Positions 42,628 to 52,541 are shown, numbered from the stretch's first letter. The stretch: DNA of 64,000 nt from Streptomyces hygroscopicus subsp. hygroscopicus (GCF_030269125.1 NZ_BSSM01000001.1:868001-932000), one strand, 5' to 3'. Notes: generated from the sequence alone by a model not told the origin. Numbers and translations: made by a program.

Positions 42628-45168
42628 CTACAGCCGTGGGTCCACCGGCTCCGATTCCAGGGCCAGCACGCCGAACACCGCCTCGTGGACCCGCCACAGC
42701 GGCTCGCCGGCCGCGAGGCGGTCCAGCGCCTCCAGGCCGAGGGCGTACTCGCGCAGCGCGAGGGAGCGCTTGTGGTTGAGGAAGCGCTTGCGGAGGCGGG
42801 TGAGGTTGGCGGGGCGGGTGTACTCGGGGCCGTAGATGATGCGGAGGTACTCGCGGCCCCGGCACTTGACGCCGGGCTGGACCAGGCGGCCGTCCGGGCG
42901 GTGGGCGAGGGCGGAGAGGGGTTTGACGACCATGCCCTCGCCGCCGCGGCCGGTCATCTCCAGCCACCAGTCGATGCCCGCGGCGACCGACTCGGGGTCG
43001 GCCGTGTCGACGTACAGACGGCGGGTGGTGGTCAGGAGGCCGGTGCCGTCGTGTTCCACCAGGCGGTCCAGCAGGGCCAGTTGCTCGTCGTGCGGGAGCG
43101 CGGCGAGGGCCCGGCCCTCGGCGGCGAGGACCTGGAAGGGGGCCAGGCGGACACCCGAGAGGCCGTCCGTGGTCCAGCAGTAGCGCCGGTACGCGGCGGT
43201 GAACGCGGTCGCGTCCGCGGCGCGTTCGCGCTGCCGGTCGAGCAGCTCGTGCACGTCCGCGCCCCGGCCCGCCGCCGCCTCCAGCGCGGCGAGCGCACCC
43301 GGGAAGAGCGCCCCGGCCGCGGCGCCGACGGCCGCGTACTGGCTGCGCAGCAGACCCGACGCCTTCAGCGACCACGGCATCAGCTCGGCGTCCAGCAGCA
43401 GCCAGTCGGTGTCCAGTTCGGCCCACAGACCGGCGCCGGACACGGCCGTGCGCAGGTGGTCGAGGATCTCCTCCGTCATCTTCGCGTCGTCGAAGAAGGG
43501 GCGCCCGGTGCGGGTGTACAGCGCACCGCTCGGCCCGTCCACGCCGAACCGCTTCGTCGCCGCCGCCGCGTCCCGGCACACGAGGACCACGGCCCGCGAG
43601 CCCATGTGCTTCTCCTCGCACACCACCCGCGCGACCCCGTCCGCCGCGTACTGCGCGAACGCCTCACGCGGGTGCTCCAGATAGCCGTCCACCTCGGAGG
43701 TGGCCGTCGGTGCCATGGTCGGCGGCAGGTACGGCAGCAGGCGCGGGTCGATCGCGAAGCGGCTCATGACCTCCAGGGCCGCCGCCGCGTTCTCCTCGCG
43801 CACCGCGACCATCCCGGCGTACCGGGTCTCCACGGCCCGGCGTCCGTACACGTCGGCGAGGTCCAGCGGGCGCCCGTCCTGCCCGCCGGGCGCCTCGGCG
43901 CGCAGCGGGCGCGTCGGCTCGTACCAGACGCGCTCGGCCGGTACGTCGACCAGCTCGCGCTCCGGCCAGCGCAGCGCGGTCAGCTTGCCGCCGAAGACGG
44001 CGCCGGTGTCCAGGCAGATCGTGTTGTTGAGCCAGCTCGCCTCCGGCACCGGGGTGTGGCCGTAGACGACCGCCGCCCGGCCCCGGTAGTCCTCGGCCCA
44101 CGGGTAGCGCACGGGCAGTCCGAACTCGTCGGTCTCCCCGGTGGTGTCGCCGTACAGGGCGTGCGAGCGGACGCGTCCCGAGGTGCGGCCGTGGTACTTC
44201 TCGGGCAGACCGGCGTGGCAGACGACCAGCCTGCCGCCGTCGAGGACGTAGTGGCTGACCAGCCCGTCGAGGAACCGCCGCACCCGCGCCCTGAACTCCT
44301 CGCTCTCGCCCTCCATCTGGGCGATGGTCTCGGCGAGGCCGTGGGTGTGCTGGACCTTGCGGCCCTTGAGGTAGCGGCCGTACTTGTTCTCGTGGTTGCC
44401 CGGCACGCACAGCGCGTGGCCCGCCTCGACCATCGCCATCACGCGGCGCAGCACCCCCGGGGAGTCCGGGCCGCGGTCGACCAGGTCGCCGACGAAGACG
44501 GCGGTACGGCCCTCGGGGTGGACGCCGTCGTCATAGCCCAACTTCTCCAGCAGCGCCTCCAGTTCGGCGGAACAGCCGTGGATGTCGCCGATGACGTCGA
44601 AGGGGCCGGTGAGGTGGGTCAGGTCGTTGAAGCGCTTCTCGGTGACGACGGTGGCGCGCTCGGCCTCCTCGATCCCGCGCAGGACGTGCACCTTGCGGAA
44701 GCCCTCGCGCTCCAGGTGCCGCAGGGAGCGGCGCAGTTCGCGGATGTGCCGCTGGATGACCCGGCGGGGCATGTCGGCGCGGTCGGTGCGGGCCGCGTTG
44801 CGCTCGGCGCACACCTCCTCGGGCATGTCGAGCACGATGGCGATGGGGAGCACGTCGTGCTTCCTCGCCAGTTCGATCAGCTGGCGCCGGCTGTCCTGCT
44901 GCACGCTGGTGGCGTCCACGACGGTGCGGCGCCCCGCGGCGAGCCGCTTGCCGGCGATGTAGTGCAGGACGTCGAAGGCGTCGCGGGTGGCGCTCTGGTC
45001 GTTCTCGTCGTCCGAGACCAGGCCGCGGCAGAAGTCGGAGGAGATCACCTCGGTGGGCTTGAAGTGCCGCCGGGCGAAGGTGGACTTGCCGGACCCGGAT
45101 GCCCCGACGAGGACCACGAGGGAGAGGTCGGTGACGGGGAGGACCCGTCCTTCACGTGTTTCGGTCAT
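42628..45168 (-). CDS. pnkp: Polynucleotide kinase-phosphatase-ligase (Pnkp) of RNA repair
   Basis: 846 aa with three domains: N-terminal kinase (P-loop GASGSGKST, 22-30), central binuclear phosphoesterase (GDIHG 194-198, GDLVDRG 227-233, GNHE 257-260) and C-terminal adenylyltransferase/ligase (Lys520 in EEKHMGSRA). The start at 45168 overlaps the Hen1 stop (ATGA). Together with Hen1 it repairs RNAs broken by ribotoxins: Pnkp heals the ends, Hen1 methylates the 3-prime terminal ribose, and the ligase domain, activated by Hen1, seals. Confidence 0.95.
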   Translation of the reverse strand: MTETREGRVLPVTDLSLVVLVGASGSGKSTFARRHFKPTEVISSDFCRGLVSDDENDQSATRDAFDVLHYIAGKRLAAGRRTVVDATSVQQDSRRQLIELARKHDVLPIAIVLDMPEEVCAERNAARTDRADMPRRVIQRHIRELRRSLRHLEREGFRKVHVLRGIEEAERATVVTEKRFNDLTHLTGPFDVIGDIHGCSAELEALLEKLGYDDGVHPEGRTAVFVGDLVDRGPDSPGVLRRVMAMVEAGHALCVPGNHENKYGRYLKGRKVQHTHGLAETIAQMEGESEEFRARVRRFLDGLVSHYVLDGGRLVVCHAGLPEKYHGRTSGRVRSHALYGDTTGETDEFGLPVRYPWAEDYRGRAAVVYGHTPVPEASWLNNTICLDTGAVFGGKLTALRWPERELVDVPAERVWYEPTRPLRAEAPGGQDGRPLDLADVYGRRAVETRYAGMVAVREENAAAALEVMSRFAIDPRLLPYLPPTMAPTATSEVDGYLEHPREAFAQYAADGVARVVCEEKHMGSRAVVLVCRDAAAATKRFGVDGPSGALYTRTGRPFFDDAKMTEEILDHLRTAVSGAGLWAELDTDWLLLDAELMPWSLKASGLLRSQYAAVGAAAGALFPGALAALEAAAGRGADVHELLDRQRERAADATAFTAAYRRYCWTTDGLSGVRLAPFQVLAAEGRALAALPHDEQLALLDRLVEHDGTGLLTTTRRLYVDTADPESVAAGIDWWLEMTGRGGEGMVVKPLSALAHRPDGRLVQPGVKCRGREYLRIIYGPEYTRPANLTRLRKRFLNHKRSLALREYALGLEALDRLAAGEPLWRVHEAVFGVLALESEPVDPRL

Positions 45169-46628
45169 GCCGCCTTCGCCTCCTTCTCGGTCGTGCGGGT
45201 GAACAGGGCCAGCTGGGTGGGCGGTCCCACCTCCGGGTCGTCGGGGCCGACGGGGGCGAACTCCACGCCGTAGCCGTAGCGTTCGGCGACCGTGGCCGCC
45301 CAGTCGCGGAACTCCGCGCGGGTCCACTCGAAGCGGTGGTCGCCGTGCCGGACATGCCCCGCGGGCAGGGTCTCCCAGCGGACGTTGTACTCGACGTTCG
45401 GGGTGGTCACGACGACGGTGCGGGGGCGGGCGTGCCCGAACACGGCGTACTCCAGCGCCGGCAGCCGGGGCAGATCGAGGTGCTCGATCACCTCGCTGAG
45501 CACGGCGGCGTCGTACCCCTTGAGCCGCTTGTCGGTGTAGGCGAGGGAGCCCTGCACCAGACGGACGCGGGACGCCTGCCGCTCGCCCATGCGGTCGAGC
45601 TTGAGCCGCCGGGAGGCGATGGTGAGCGCCCGTACGGACACGTCGACGCCGACGATCTCGGTGAACCGCGCGTCCTTCAGCAGCTCCTGCACCAACTGCC
45701 CCTGTCCGCAGCCGAGATCGAGCACCCGGGCGGCACCGGAGGCGCGCAGCGCGGTGACGATCGCCTCGCGGCGCCGGACCGCGAGCGGGGTCGGCCTCTC
45801 CTCCGCCTCGGTCTCCTCGCCGACCGCGTTGTCGATCTCCTCGACCTCGCTGTCGTCGGCCTCGGCGAGCCGCACCAGTTCCAGTGCCTCGCGCGCCTGC
45901 CGGGTCAGCGACCAGCGGCGGGAGAGGTACCGGCTGGTGATCAGCTGCTGCTCCGGGTGGCCGGGCAGCCAGCCCTCGCCGGCTCGCAGCAGCTTGTCCA
46001 CCTCGTCGGCGGAGACCCAGTAGTGCTTGGCGTCGTCGAGGACCGGCAGCAGGACGTACAGGTGGCGCAGCGCGGCGGCGAGGGTCAGCGTCTCGGACTC
46101 CAGCACGAGACGGACGTACCGCGAGTCGCCCCACCGCGGGAACTCCGTGTCCAGCGGCACCGGTTCGGCGTCCACCGTCCAGCCCAGCGGCTCGAACAGC
46201 CGTCGCACGAGCGCCGTGCCGCCGCGGGCGGGCAGGGCCGGGACCTCGACGCGCAGCGGCAGCGGGGCGGCGGCCCGTTCGGGGCGGGCGGCGCACACGC
46301 CGCGGATCGCGCTGGAGAAGACGCCGCTGAGCGCGACGGCGAGCAGGGAGGAGGCGGCGTAGGGCCGGTCGTTGACGTACTGCGCGAGCGCGGCGTCGGG
46401 GGCGCCGCCGCGGCCCTTGCCCCTGGCTCGCCGTATCAGCGCCGCGGGATCGGTCTCCAGCAGCAGGGCGGCCGTGCAGCGCGCGTCGTCCGCCTCGGGG
46501 TAGAAGACGTGCGCGGTGCCGTAGGACGTGGAGAATCGCTGGACCTTGCCGGGGTGCTTGTGCAGCAGGTACCCGAGGTCGGTGGCCGGTTCGGCGGCGT
46601 CGCCGCTGGTGGAGATCGTCAGGAACAC
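45165..46628 (-). CDS. hen1: Hen1, 3-prime-terminal RNA ribose 2-prime-O-methyltransferase
   Basis: 487 aa. The N-terminal half is the Pnkp ligase-activating region; the C-terminal half is the SAM methyltransferase with DLGCGQGQLV and the metal-binding EVIEHLDL plus downstream His (HVRHGDHRFEW). The start is GTG 46628; no strong ribosome-binding site is visible. It is coupled by overlap to the Pnkp gene. RNA repair protects tRNAs cut in the anticodon loop from re-cutting. Confidence 0.94.
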   Translation of the reverse strand: MFLTISTSGDAAEPATDLGYLLHKHPGKVQRFSTSYGTAHVFYPEADDARCTAALLLETDPAALIRRARGKGRGGAPDAALAQYVNDRPYAASSLLAVALSGVFSSAIRGVCAARPERAAAPLPLRVEVPALPARGGTALVRRLFEPLGWTVDAEPVPLDTEFPRWGDSRYVRLVLESETLTLAAALRHLYVLLPVLDDAKHYWVSADEVDKLLRAGEGWLPGHPEQQLITSRYLSRRWSLTRQAREALELVRLAEADDSEVEEIDNAVGEETEAEERPTPLAVRRREAIVTALRASGAARVLDLGCGQGQLVQELLKDARFTEIVGVDVSVRALTIASRRLKLDRMGERQASRVRLVQGSLAYTDKRLKGYDAAVLSEVIEHLDLPRLPALEYAVFGHARPRTVVVTTPNVEYNVRWETLPAGHVRHGDHRFEWTRAEFRDWAATVAERYGYGVEFAPVGPDDPEVGPPTQLALFTRTTEKEAKAA

Positions 46629-46731
46629 GCGTCCGAGTCTGGCCGCCCCAGGGCCCCGCTGACCACCGGTTTTCGCTGATCCCGGCGCCTGGCTGCGCGG
46701 TTGCGTCAGCAACGGCATGCATGATGGACGC

Positions 46732-47655
46732 ATGGATCTCCGAGTCTTCACAGAACCCCAGCAGGGCGCGACCTACGACACGCTTCTGCGCGTCGCGCGC
46801 ACCGCCGAGGAACTTGGCTACGACGCTTTCTTCCGCTCCGACCACTATCTCCACATGGGCAACGTGGACGGCCTGCCCGGCCCCACCGACGCCTGGATCA
46901 CCCTGGCCGGCATCGCCCGGGAGACCAGCCGCATCCGGCTCGGCACCCTGATGACCGCGGGGACCTTCCGCCTGCCCGGCGTGCTGGCCATCCAGGTGGC
47001 GCAGGTCGATCAGATGTCCGGCGGCCGGGTGGAGCTGGGCCTCGGCTCGGGATGGTACGAGCAGGAGCACAAGGCGTACGGCATCCCGTTCCCGAAGGAG
47101 AAGTTCGGGCGGCTGGAGGAGCAGCTGGCCATCGTCACGGGGCTGTGGCAGACGCCGGTCGGGGAGCGGTTCAGCCACGACGGCACGTTCTACCGGTTGG
47201 AGGACTCCCCGGCGCTGCCGAAGCCGGCCCAGGACAGGGTGCCGGTCCTCATCGGCGGTCACGGCGCCAAGCGGACGCCGGCCCTGGCGGCGAAGTACGC
47301 CTCCGAGTTCAACATCCCCTTCGCCTCCATCGAGGACAGCGAGCGCCAGTTCGGCCGGGTACGGGCCGCGGCGGAGGAGCGCGGGCGCAGGGGCGACGAC
47401 CTCGTGTACTCCAACGCGCTGGTCGCGTGTGTCGGCAAGAACGACGCCGAGGTCGAGCGGCGTGCGGAAGCCATCGGCCGCGAGGTGGACGAGCTGAAGG
47501 CCAACGGCCTCGCGGGCTCCCCGGCGGAGGTCGTGGAGAAGCTGGGCCGCTATGCCGCGGTGGGTTCGCAGCGGGTGTACCTGCAGATGCTGGACCTGGA
47601 CGACCTGGACCACCTGGAGCTGATCGCCTCGGAGGTCATGCCGCAGGTGCGCTGA
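46732..47655 (+). CDS. LLM-class F420-dependent oxidoreductase
   Basis: 307 aa luciferase-like TIM barrel: MDLRVFTEPQQGATYD, then the SDHYLHM and GLGSGWYEQEHKAYG segments that mark F420-dependent subfamilies. The start is ATG 46732; the ATG at 46717 adds five residues and is less likely. It is divergent from Hen1. Substrate is unknown. Confidence 0.86.
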   Translation: MDLRVFTEPQQGATYDTLLRVARTAEELGYDAFFRSDHYLHMGNVDGLPGPTDAWITLAGIARETSRIRLGTLMTAGTFRLPGVLAIQVAQVDQMSGGRVELGLGSGWYEQEHKAYGIPFPKEKFGRLEEQLAIVTGLWQTPVGERFSHDGTFYRLEDSPALPKPAQDRVPVLIGGHGAKRTPALAAKYASEFNIPFASIEDSERQFGRVRAAAEERGRRGDDLVYSNALVACVGKNDAEVERRAEAIGREVDELKANGLAGSPAEVVEKLGRYAAVGSQRVYLQMLDLDDLDHLELIASEVMPQVR

Positions 47656-47786
47656 GGGACGGCCGGTCCCCGGTGCCCCGGGCGCGCCGTCGGCCTCGGC
47701 GGTGGCGCCCGGCGGGTGCTCGGGCGGCTGTGTGTCCGTCGTGCACGCGGGGCGCCCGCACCGGTCGTCGGCGCCGCACTCGGGCA

Positions 47787-48287
47787 CTACGCGCAGGGCG
47801 CGCCCCCGAAGGGGCTTCTCTGGTTGTCGTCCTCCGACAACACCTCCTCCCGCGCCGCCAGCTTGCGCAGCATCTCGCGGACGCGGTCGCGGGACTCGTC
47901 GGCCGCGTCGATCGCCTCCATGCACTGCCAGTACGTCGTCTCGTCCACCGCGGCGCTGGCCATGCCGACCAGGGCCATGCCGACCTCGCCGAGCAGCCCG
48001 CCGAGGCAGAGCAGGGTCTCGCGGGCGTCGTCCAGCCGGGTGAGCTGGGCGGCGCGCAGATCACCGAGGTCCAGTTCGGGCGGATCGAGGACGCCGCAGC
48101 CCCGGCCCGCCAGCTCGGTCAGCCCGAGCGCCTCGCCGCGCAGCTCCGGCGGCCCGGAGACCGCGAGCCGGCTGCCGATCGCCTGGGCGAGCGCCTGCGC
48201 CTGCCACACCTCCGCCATCAACTCGCGCGTGTCCGCGCCGTCCGCCAGGGCTCGCCTGCCGGTGAGGATGAGTCGTACCGCGTCCAT
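47787..48287 (-). CDS. Hypothetical helical protein
   Basis: 166 aa from ATG 48287 (MDAVRLILTGRRALADG). It is mostly helical and acidic; no catalytic motif is seen. Conserved-looking segments are WQAQALAQAIGS and GEVGMALVGMASAAVDETTYW. It stands alone, convergent with the oxidoreductase gene. It resembles small actinobacterial proteins of unknown function. Confidence 0.65.
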   Translation of the reverse strand: MDAVRLILTGRRALADGADTRELMAEVWQAQALAQAIGSRLAVSGPPELRGEALGLTELAGRGCGVLDPPELDLGDLRAAQLTRLDDARETLLCLGGLLGEVGMALVGMASAAVDETTYWQCMEAIDAADESRDRVREMLRKLAAREEVLSEDDNQRSPFGGAPCA

Positions 48288-48463
48288 CCGTCGCCCCCGT
48301 CCCTCCACGCACTCGCTCGTACGTTCACTGACTCTCTTGTTCCACTACCCAGAGTGAGGGTCGTTGGTGCGAAAAGCCAGAGGAAGCCCGAAATCTGTGG
48401 ACAACAATTGGGATTCGGTAGGCAAATAGAACACGGAGAGTAGTAACGGAACCGAATGGTCCG

Positions 48464-48802
48464 CTAGTTGCCCTCCCCCGGCACCGGAAACCGCCGCTCG
48501 TTGCGGTCGATCTTCTCGGACAGGGCGGTCAGCGGGTCGATACCCAGGACCTCGCAGAACTGGAGGAGGTAGGCGAGGACGTCGGCGACCTCGTCGCGGA
48601 CGCGGTGCGCGGTGCCGGGGTCGGACATCACCCGGGCCGACTCCTCCGGGGTCAACCACTGGAAGATCTCGACCAGTTCGGAGACCTCCACGCTGAGGGC
48701 GGAGGCGAGGTTCTTGGGGGTGTGGTACGGCCCCCAGTTCCGGGCGGCGGCGAACTCGGCGAGTCTGCGCTGGAGTCGGGGGAGGTCGGGGTGTTCCGTC
48801 AC
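48464..48802 (-). CDS. MazG-like nucleotide pyrophosphohydrolase
   Basis: 112 aa. The metal-binding motif EVSELVEIFQW and the later DEVADVLAYLL match the compact MazG-like/dCTP pyrophosphatase family. It starts at GTG 48802 in a GTGA overlap with the ATPase gene. It would hydrolyse a (d)NTP to the monophosphate, perhaps for pool cleaning. Confidence 0.88.
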   Translation of the reverse strand: MTEHPDLPRLQRRLAEFAAARNWGPYHTPKNLASALSVEVSELVEIFQWLTPEESARVMSDPGTAHRVRDEVADVLAYLLQFCEVLGIDPLTALSEKIDRNERRFPVPGEGN

Positions 48803-49989
48803 GAGTCCAGGTGTACCACTGTGACGCCGTCGGTCCCGGCGCACCAGGAGGCGTCGTTGACCGCGGCGACCAAGCGGATGTGTCCGTGCCCGGCCGTCCC
48901 GGCCGCCAGTCGCAGCAGGGCCCGGCGCTGGCGCGGGTCGAGGGAGCGGTCGAAGCCGTCGGCGAGGACGGTGAGGGAGCGCAGGGCGTCGGGGACCTCG
49001 CCCGGTGGGTCCATGTCCAGGACGCCGGGGCCGGTCAGCAGGACCAGCGTGAGGGCGAGGTAACGGAGTTCGCCCTCACCGAGACGGGCCAGTTCGGTGC
49101 GGTGGCCGTCGCCGCGGTCGAGGAGGGCGCACACCGTGCCGTCGAAGAGCGGTTCGGCCACCAGGTCGGTGACCGGACCCGCGCAGCCCTCGTGCAGCGC
49201 CTCGACCAGCCGGCCGTGCCGGCGGGCGCACTCGGAGCGGGTGCGCCACAGCACGTCGGCGAGATTGTCGCAGCCGGTCATCAGCCGCCCGGAGCCGGTG
49301 GGCACGGGGGTGCGCATGCAGTCGGGGCGCGGGTCGCAGGCGAAGACCGAGCGCAGGGCGACGACCATCTGCTCGGCCGCGGCCAGCACCCGGCGCTGCC
49401 CGTCCGTCTTGCCCGCCACGCGCAGCGGGAGCAGGGCCGTGCCGAGGCGGTCGTCGGGGAGGGGGGCGCGGGTCACCGGCGCGGTGCCGGCGGTGTGCCA
49501 GGCGGCCTGCACGGAACGGCGCCCCGGGTCGCGCAGAGCGGTCTGGAGCAGTACGAGGCCGTCGGCGGTCAGCCGTTCGCCCACGATCCGCAGCTGCGGT
49601 TCGGCCTGCACGGCGACGTCGAGCCGCACCGGACCCTCCGCGCCGTCGGCCGTACACCCGATGCGGAACCCCCGCCGGCCCTCGCCGTCGGGCCGCGCCC
49701 GCTCGGGCACACAGGCGACCGGGTCCGGGAACGCCTCCAGGAGCGGCGCGCCCGCGCCGAGCCGGGCCAACGCCTCGTAGGCCGCGAGCGCCGTCGTCTT
49801 GCCCGCGCCGCTGGGCCCCGCGAACAGCGTGACCGGGCCCAGCGGAAACCCCGCCGCCCGGTGCCCGGCGAACGCCGACAGCCGCAGCTCGGTGATCCGC
49901 GGCCGCGCGTCGACGGGCCCCCGCGACCGCGGTGGCACACTCCCACCGAGTGCGTCGACCACCGGCGGCTCAGCAGACGCGAAAGGCAT
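48799..49989 (-). CDS. AAA/ABC-type ATPase (SMC-like P-loop protein)
   Basis: 396 aa. Walker A GPSGAGKTT near residue 60, a long insert, then the signature-like RLGEGELRYLALTLVLL and VLADGFDRSLD region near the C-terminus, as in single-protein OLD/RecF-like ATPases. It is coupled to the MazG-like gene. It has no toxin or nuclease domain that I can see. Role unknown. Confidence 0.78.
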   Translation of the reverse strand: MPFASAEPPVVDALGGSVPPRSRGPVDARPRITELRLSAFAGHRAAGFPLGPVTLFAGPSGAGKTTALAAYEALARLGAGAPLLEAFPDPVACVPERARPDGEGRRGFRIGCTADGAEGPVRLDVAVQAEPQLRIVGERLTADGLVLLQTALRDPGRRSVQAAWHTAGTAPVTRAPLPDDRLGTALLPLRVAGKTDGQRRVLAAAEQMVVALRSVFACDPRPDCMRTPVPTGSGRLMTGCDNLADVLWRTRSECARRHGRLVEALHEGCAGPVTDLVAEPLFDGTVCALLDRGDGHRTELARLGEGELRYLALTLVLLTGPGVLDMDPPGEVPDALRSLTVLADGFDRSLDPRQRRALLRLAAGTAGHGHIRLVAAVNDASWCAGTDGVTVVHLDS

Positions 49990-50116
49990 GCCCGAAAGCT
50001 AGGGCCTCACCAGGAGGCCGAACCGTTTCCCCGCCCGACGTTCCTACGATCGGGGACACCCACGGCAACGCGGAGGACCGGTCCTCACCCGAGGGGGCGA
50101 CGGGGACGCCCCCGTC

Positions 50117-50494
50117 TCACCCCGCACCCTCCATCAGTCCGCTGACCTCCGTGCCGGGCGGTGTCAGCAGGAACACGTTCCGGTCGACCCGGTGCATCCC
50201 GCTGCCCAGCCCGAAGACGACGCCCGTGCTGAAGTCGAGGACCCGCTTCGCGACGTCGCCCTCCGCGCCGGAGAGGTCGAGCAGGACCGGCGCGCCGGCC
50301 ATGACCGTCTCGGCGACCTCCCGGGCGTCGGCGAAGACGTTGACGCGCAGGACCACGAAGCGGCGCCGGGTCTCGGTCTCGTCGTCCGGGAGGGAGCGGT
50401 GGTTGACCGCGGAGGGCCAGGCGTCGCGGCCCCGTAGAGGCACGACCTGGGCGAGCCCTTCCCACTGTTCATCGGTGACGTCGTAACGGCTCAC
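50117..50494 (-). CDS. SepF paralogue (cell-division protein family)
   Basis: 125 aa. It starts at GTG 50494 with GGGGGAG immediately upstream; the ATG at 50524 is an alternative. The SepF core is clear: FVVLRVNVFADAREVAE, then VLLDLSGAEGDVAKRVLDF and GVVFGLGSGMHRVDRNVFLL. SepF tethers FtsZ to the membrane; Streptomyces has several paralogues. This one lacks an obvious N-terminal membrane-binding helix. Confidence 0.88.
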   Translation of the reverse strand: MSRYDVTDEQWEGLAQVVPLRGRDAWPSAVNHRSLPDDETETRRRFVVLRVNVFADAREVAETVMAGAPVLLDLSGAEGDVAKRVLDFSTGVVFGLGSGMHRVDRNVFLLTPPGTEVSGLMEGAG

Positions 50495-50714
50495 CGGCTC
50501 CCCCTGACCTGACTCGCTTTCCATGCCTGCACCAGCCAATTCTTACGCCAAGTCACCCGTTCGGCCCAACAGCGACACACAGCGGCGCGGAAGCGTTCGG
50601 TCCGCTGCCGCCAACCCCGCCCCGACCTGGGCCAGATGTGCGAATATGCCCGCTTCTTACCGCGCTCATACCGGACTCTTCACCGCACGTCGCTCACTGG
50701 TCACGCACCGCCGC

Positions 50715-50731
50715 TAGCGTCCGATCCCGTG
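50715..50731 (+). promoter_or_regulatory. Promoter with probable leaderless GTG start
   Basis: TAGCGT (50715-50720) fits a Streptomyces -10, with GCTCAC 17 bp upstream. Transcription would begin at or next to GTG 50729-50731, the start of the membrane protein gene. No ribosome-binding site precedes it. Confidence 0.5.
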
Positions 50732-52492
50732 CACTTGGCAGAAACACAGCAGGTGACGCCCGGCCGGCGGACGCAGTCGGCGGTGTCCGCCGTACCGGGA
50801 CCGCGTGCGGAGGCCCCCGGGGCCCCCGCCCAATGGCACCGCGTCCTCACGCTCCTGGCCGACGTGAGCCTCTTCATCGGTACCCGTTCGGTCTGGACGC
50901 AGGCGGCCACGCACCGGCTCGTCCTCGCCGGGGTCATCTCCCTCTGTTACGCGGCGATCCTGGTGACCGGCGTCCTCGCGCTGACCGTCCGCCGGGCGCG
51001 CTCACTGGCCCGCCTCGACCTGGTGGTGCTGGCGACCGCGGTCACCCTCGCCCTGTGCGCGTGGGCCCTGAACCACGCCGGCGGCGACGAGGCGCTCCTC
51101 ACCACCCAGGCCGCCAGGGAACTCGTCCACGGGCACCACGTGTACGAGCACCCCTGGCCGTGGCTGTTCCGCATCAAGGGCGTCGCCGTGACCGCGACGA
51201 CGACCGGCGGGTACGACTACACGTACGGCTATCCCCCGCTCGCGCCGCTGCTCACCGTCCCGTTCCTGTGGCTGGGCCACGGCGGCGCCCCGGCGACGGC
51301 GGTGGCCACCCTGGCGCTGGTCGCGGGCGCGATCGCGCTGTGGCGGCTGGTCCCGGCGCAGTGGCGGTCGGCGGCCACGATGGTCGTCCTCGGCTTCGGC
51401 CTCCTGCCGAACTACGGCCGCCAGGGCTACCCGGCGATCGTCGCCCTCGCCCTGCTGATCCCGGTGGTGGTCCGGTGGCCCCGGCTCGGCGCGCGCGGCC
51501 GGCTCGGCGCGGCCGGGGTCGCCCGCGCCGCGTGCCTCGGCGCGGCCTGCGCGGCCCAGCAGCTCCCCTGGTTCGTCGCACCGTTCCTGCTCGCGGGGAT
51601 CTACGCGGTGCGCCGCGGCGAGCTGGGCGGGCGCGCGGCGGCACGCGTGGTGCTGCGGATCACCGGCGCCGCCGTACTGGCCTTCCTGCTCGTCAACGCC
51701 TACCTGATCGTCACCGAGCCCGGTCCCTGGCTGCGCGGCATCGTGCTGCCGCTGACCCAGGGCGCCATCCTGCACGGCCAGGGCCTGGTCGGCGTCTCGC
51801 TGTACTTCACCCACGGCAGCGACCGGCTCGACTGGTACGGCCACGCGAGCATGCTGCTGGCCGCGGCGCTGCTCGCCCTGTTCGTGCTGTTCGTGCGGCG
51901 CCTCGGCCCGGCCGCGACCGTGCTGCCGTGGTGCGCGTTCTTCCTGGCGACGCGCTCGCAGGACGGCTACTACCTGATGATGACCCCGCTGTGGCTGGCG
52001 GCGGCGGTCACCGCGCCCCTGCCGGAGTTCGCGCACGCCTGGCAGCCCCGGCCGCGCTTCCTGGCCGGACCCCGGCGCAGGCCCGCCCGGATCGCGGCCG
52101 TCGCCGTGCTGCTCGCGCCCGCGCTGGTCAGCGCGGTCCTCGCGGCGACCGGCAGGCCCCCGCTGCGGATGGAGATCGCGTCGGTCCGGACCCCGAGGCC
52201 CGGCACGGTCTCCGGAGTGACCCTCCAGGTCGCGAACACCGGCGACGCCCCGCTCACCCCGCACTACATGCTGACCGCGGGCCAGGGCATGAGCCGCTAC
52301 TGGTTCCTCACCCACGGCCCGGCCACCATCCCCGCGCACACCACGGCGACCGTCGAACTCCGGTCCCCCTCCGGCGACTTCACGCTCCCGAGGAAGCGGA
52401 GCACCCGGCTGCGGCTGCGCGCCTTCACGAGCGGCCCCCAGACGCTGTCCACCCGCGACGTAGGACGATCCGAGCTGGGCGGCACGAGCTGA
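50729..52492 (+). CDS. Polytopic membrane protein, GT87/DUF2029-like glycosyltransferase
   Basis: 587 aa with about 10-12 membrane segments and a C-terminal soluble domain (about 500-587) that is beta-rich and Ig-like. The early loop (YEHPWPWLFRIKG ... YDYTYGYPP) between segments resembles the mannosyltransferase-like GT-C families. It starts at GTG 50729. Probably acts on lipid-linked sugar; substrate unknown. Confidence 0.65.
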   Translation: MHLAETQQVTPGRRTQSAVSAVPGPRAEAPGAPAQWHRVLTLLADVSLFIGTRSVWTQAATHRLVLAGVISLCYAAILVTGVLALTVRRARSLARLDLVVLATAVTLALCAWALNHAGGDEALLTTQAARELVHGHHVYEHPWPWLFRIKGVAVTATTTGGYDYTYGYPPLAPLLTVPFLWLGHGGAPATAVATLALVAGAIALWRLVPAQWRSAATMVVLGFGLLPNYGRQGYPAIVALALLIPVVVRWPRLGARGRLGAAGVARAACLGAACAAQQLPWFVAPFLLAGIYAVRRGELGGRAAARVVLRITGAAVLAFLLVNAYLIVTEPGPWLRGIVLPLTQGAILHGQGLVGVSLYFTHGSDRLDWYGHASMLLAAALLALFVLFVRRLGPAATVLPWCAFFLATRSQDGYYLMMTPLWLAAAVTAPLPEFAHAWQPRPRFLAGPRRRPARIAAVAVLLAPALVSAVLAATGRPPLRMEIASVRTPRPGTVSGVTLQVANTGDAPLTPHYMLTAGQGMSRYWFLTHGPATIPAHTTATVELRSPSGDFTLPRKRSTRLRLRAFTSGPQTLSTRDVGRSELGGTS

Positions 52493-52511
52493 ACGCCCCC
52501 GCCCGCCCCGT

Positions 52512-52541
52512 GCGGCCCGGCCGTCACCGCGGCCGGGCCGC
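52512..52541 (+). terminator. 12-bp perfect hairpin after the membrane protein gene
   Basis: GCGGCCCGGCCG (52512-52523) pairs perfectly with CGGCCGGGCCGC (52530-52541), loop TCACCG. It lies 19 bp after the stop and 116 bp before mutA. Confidence 0.75.
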
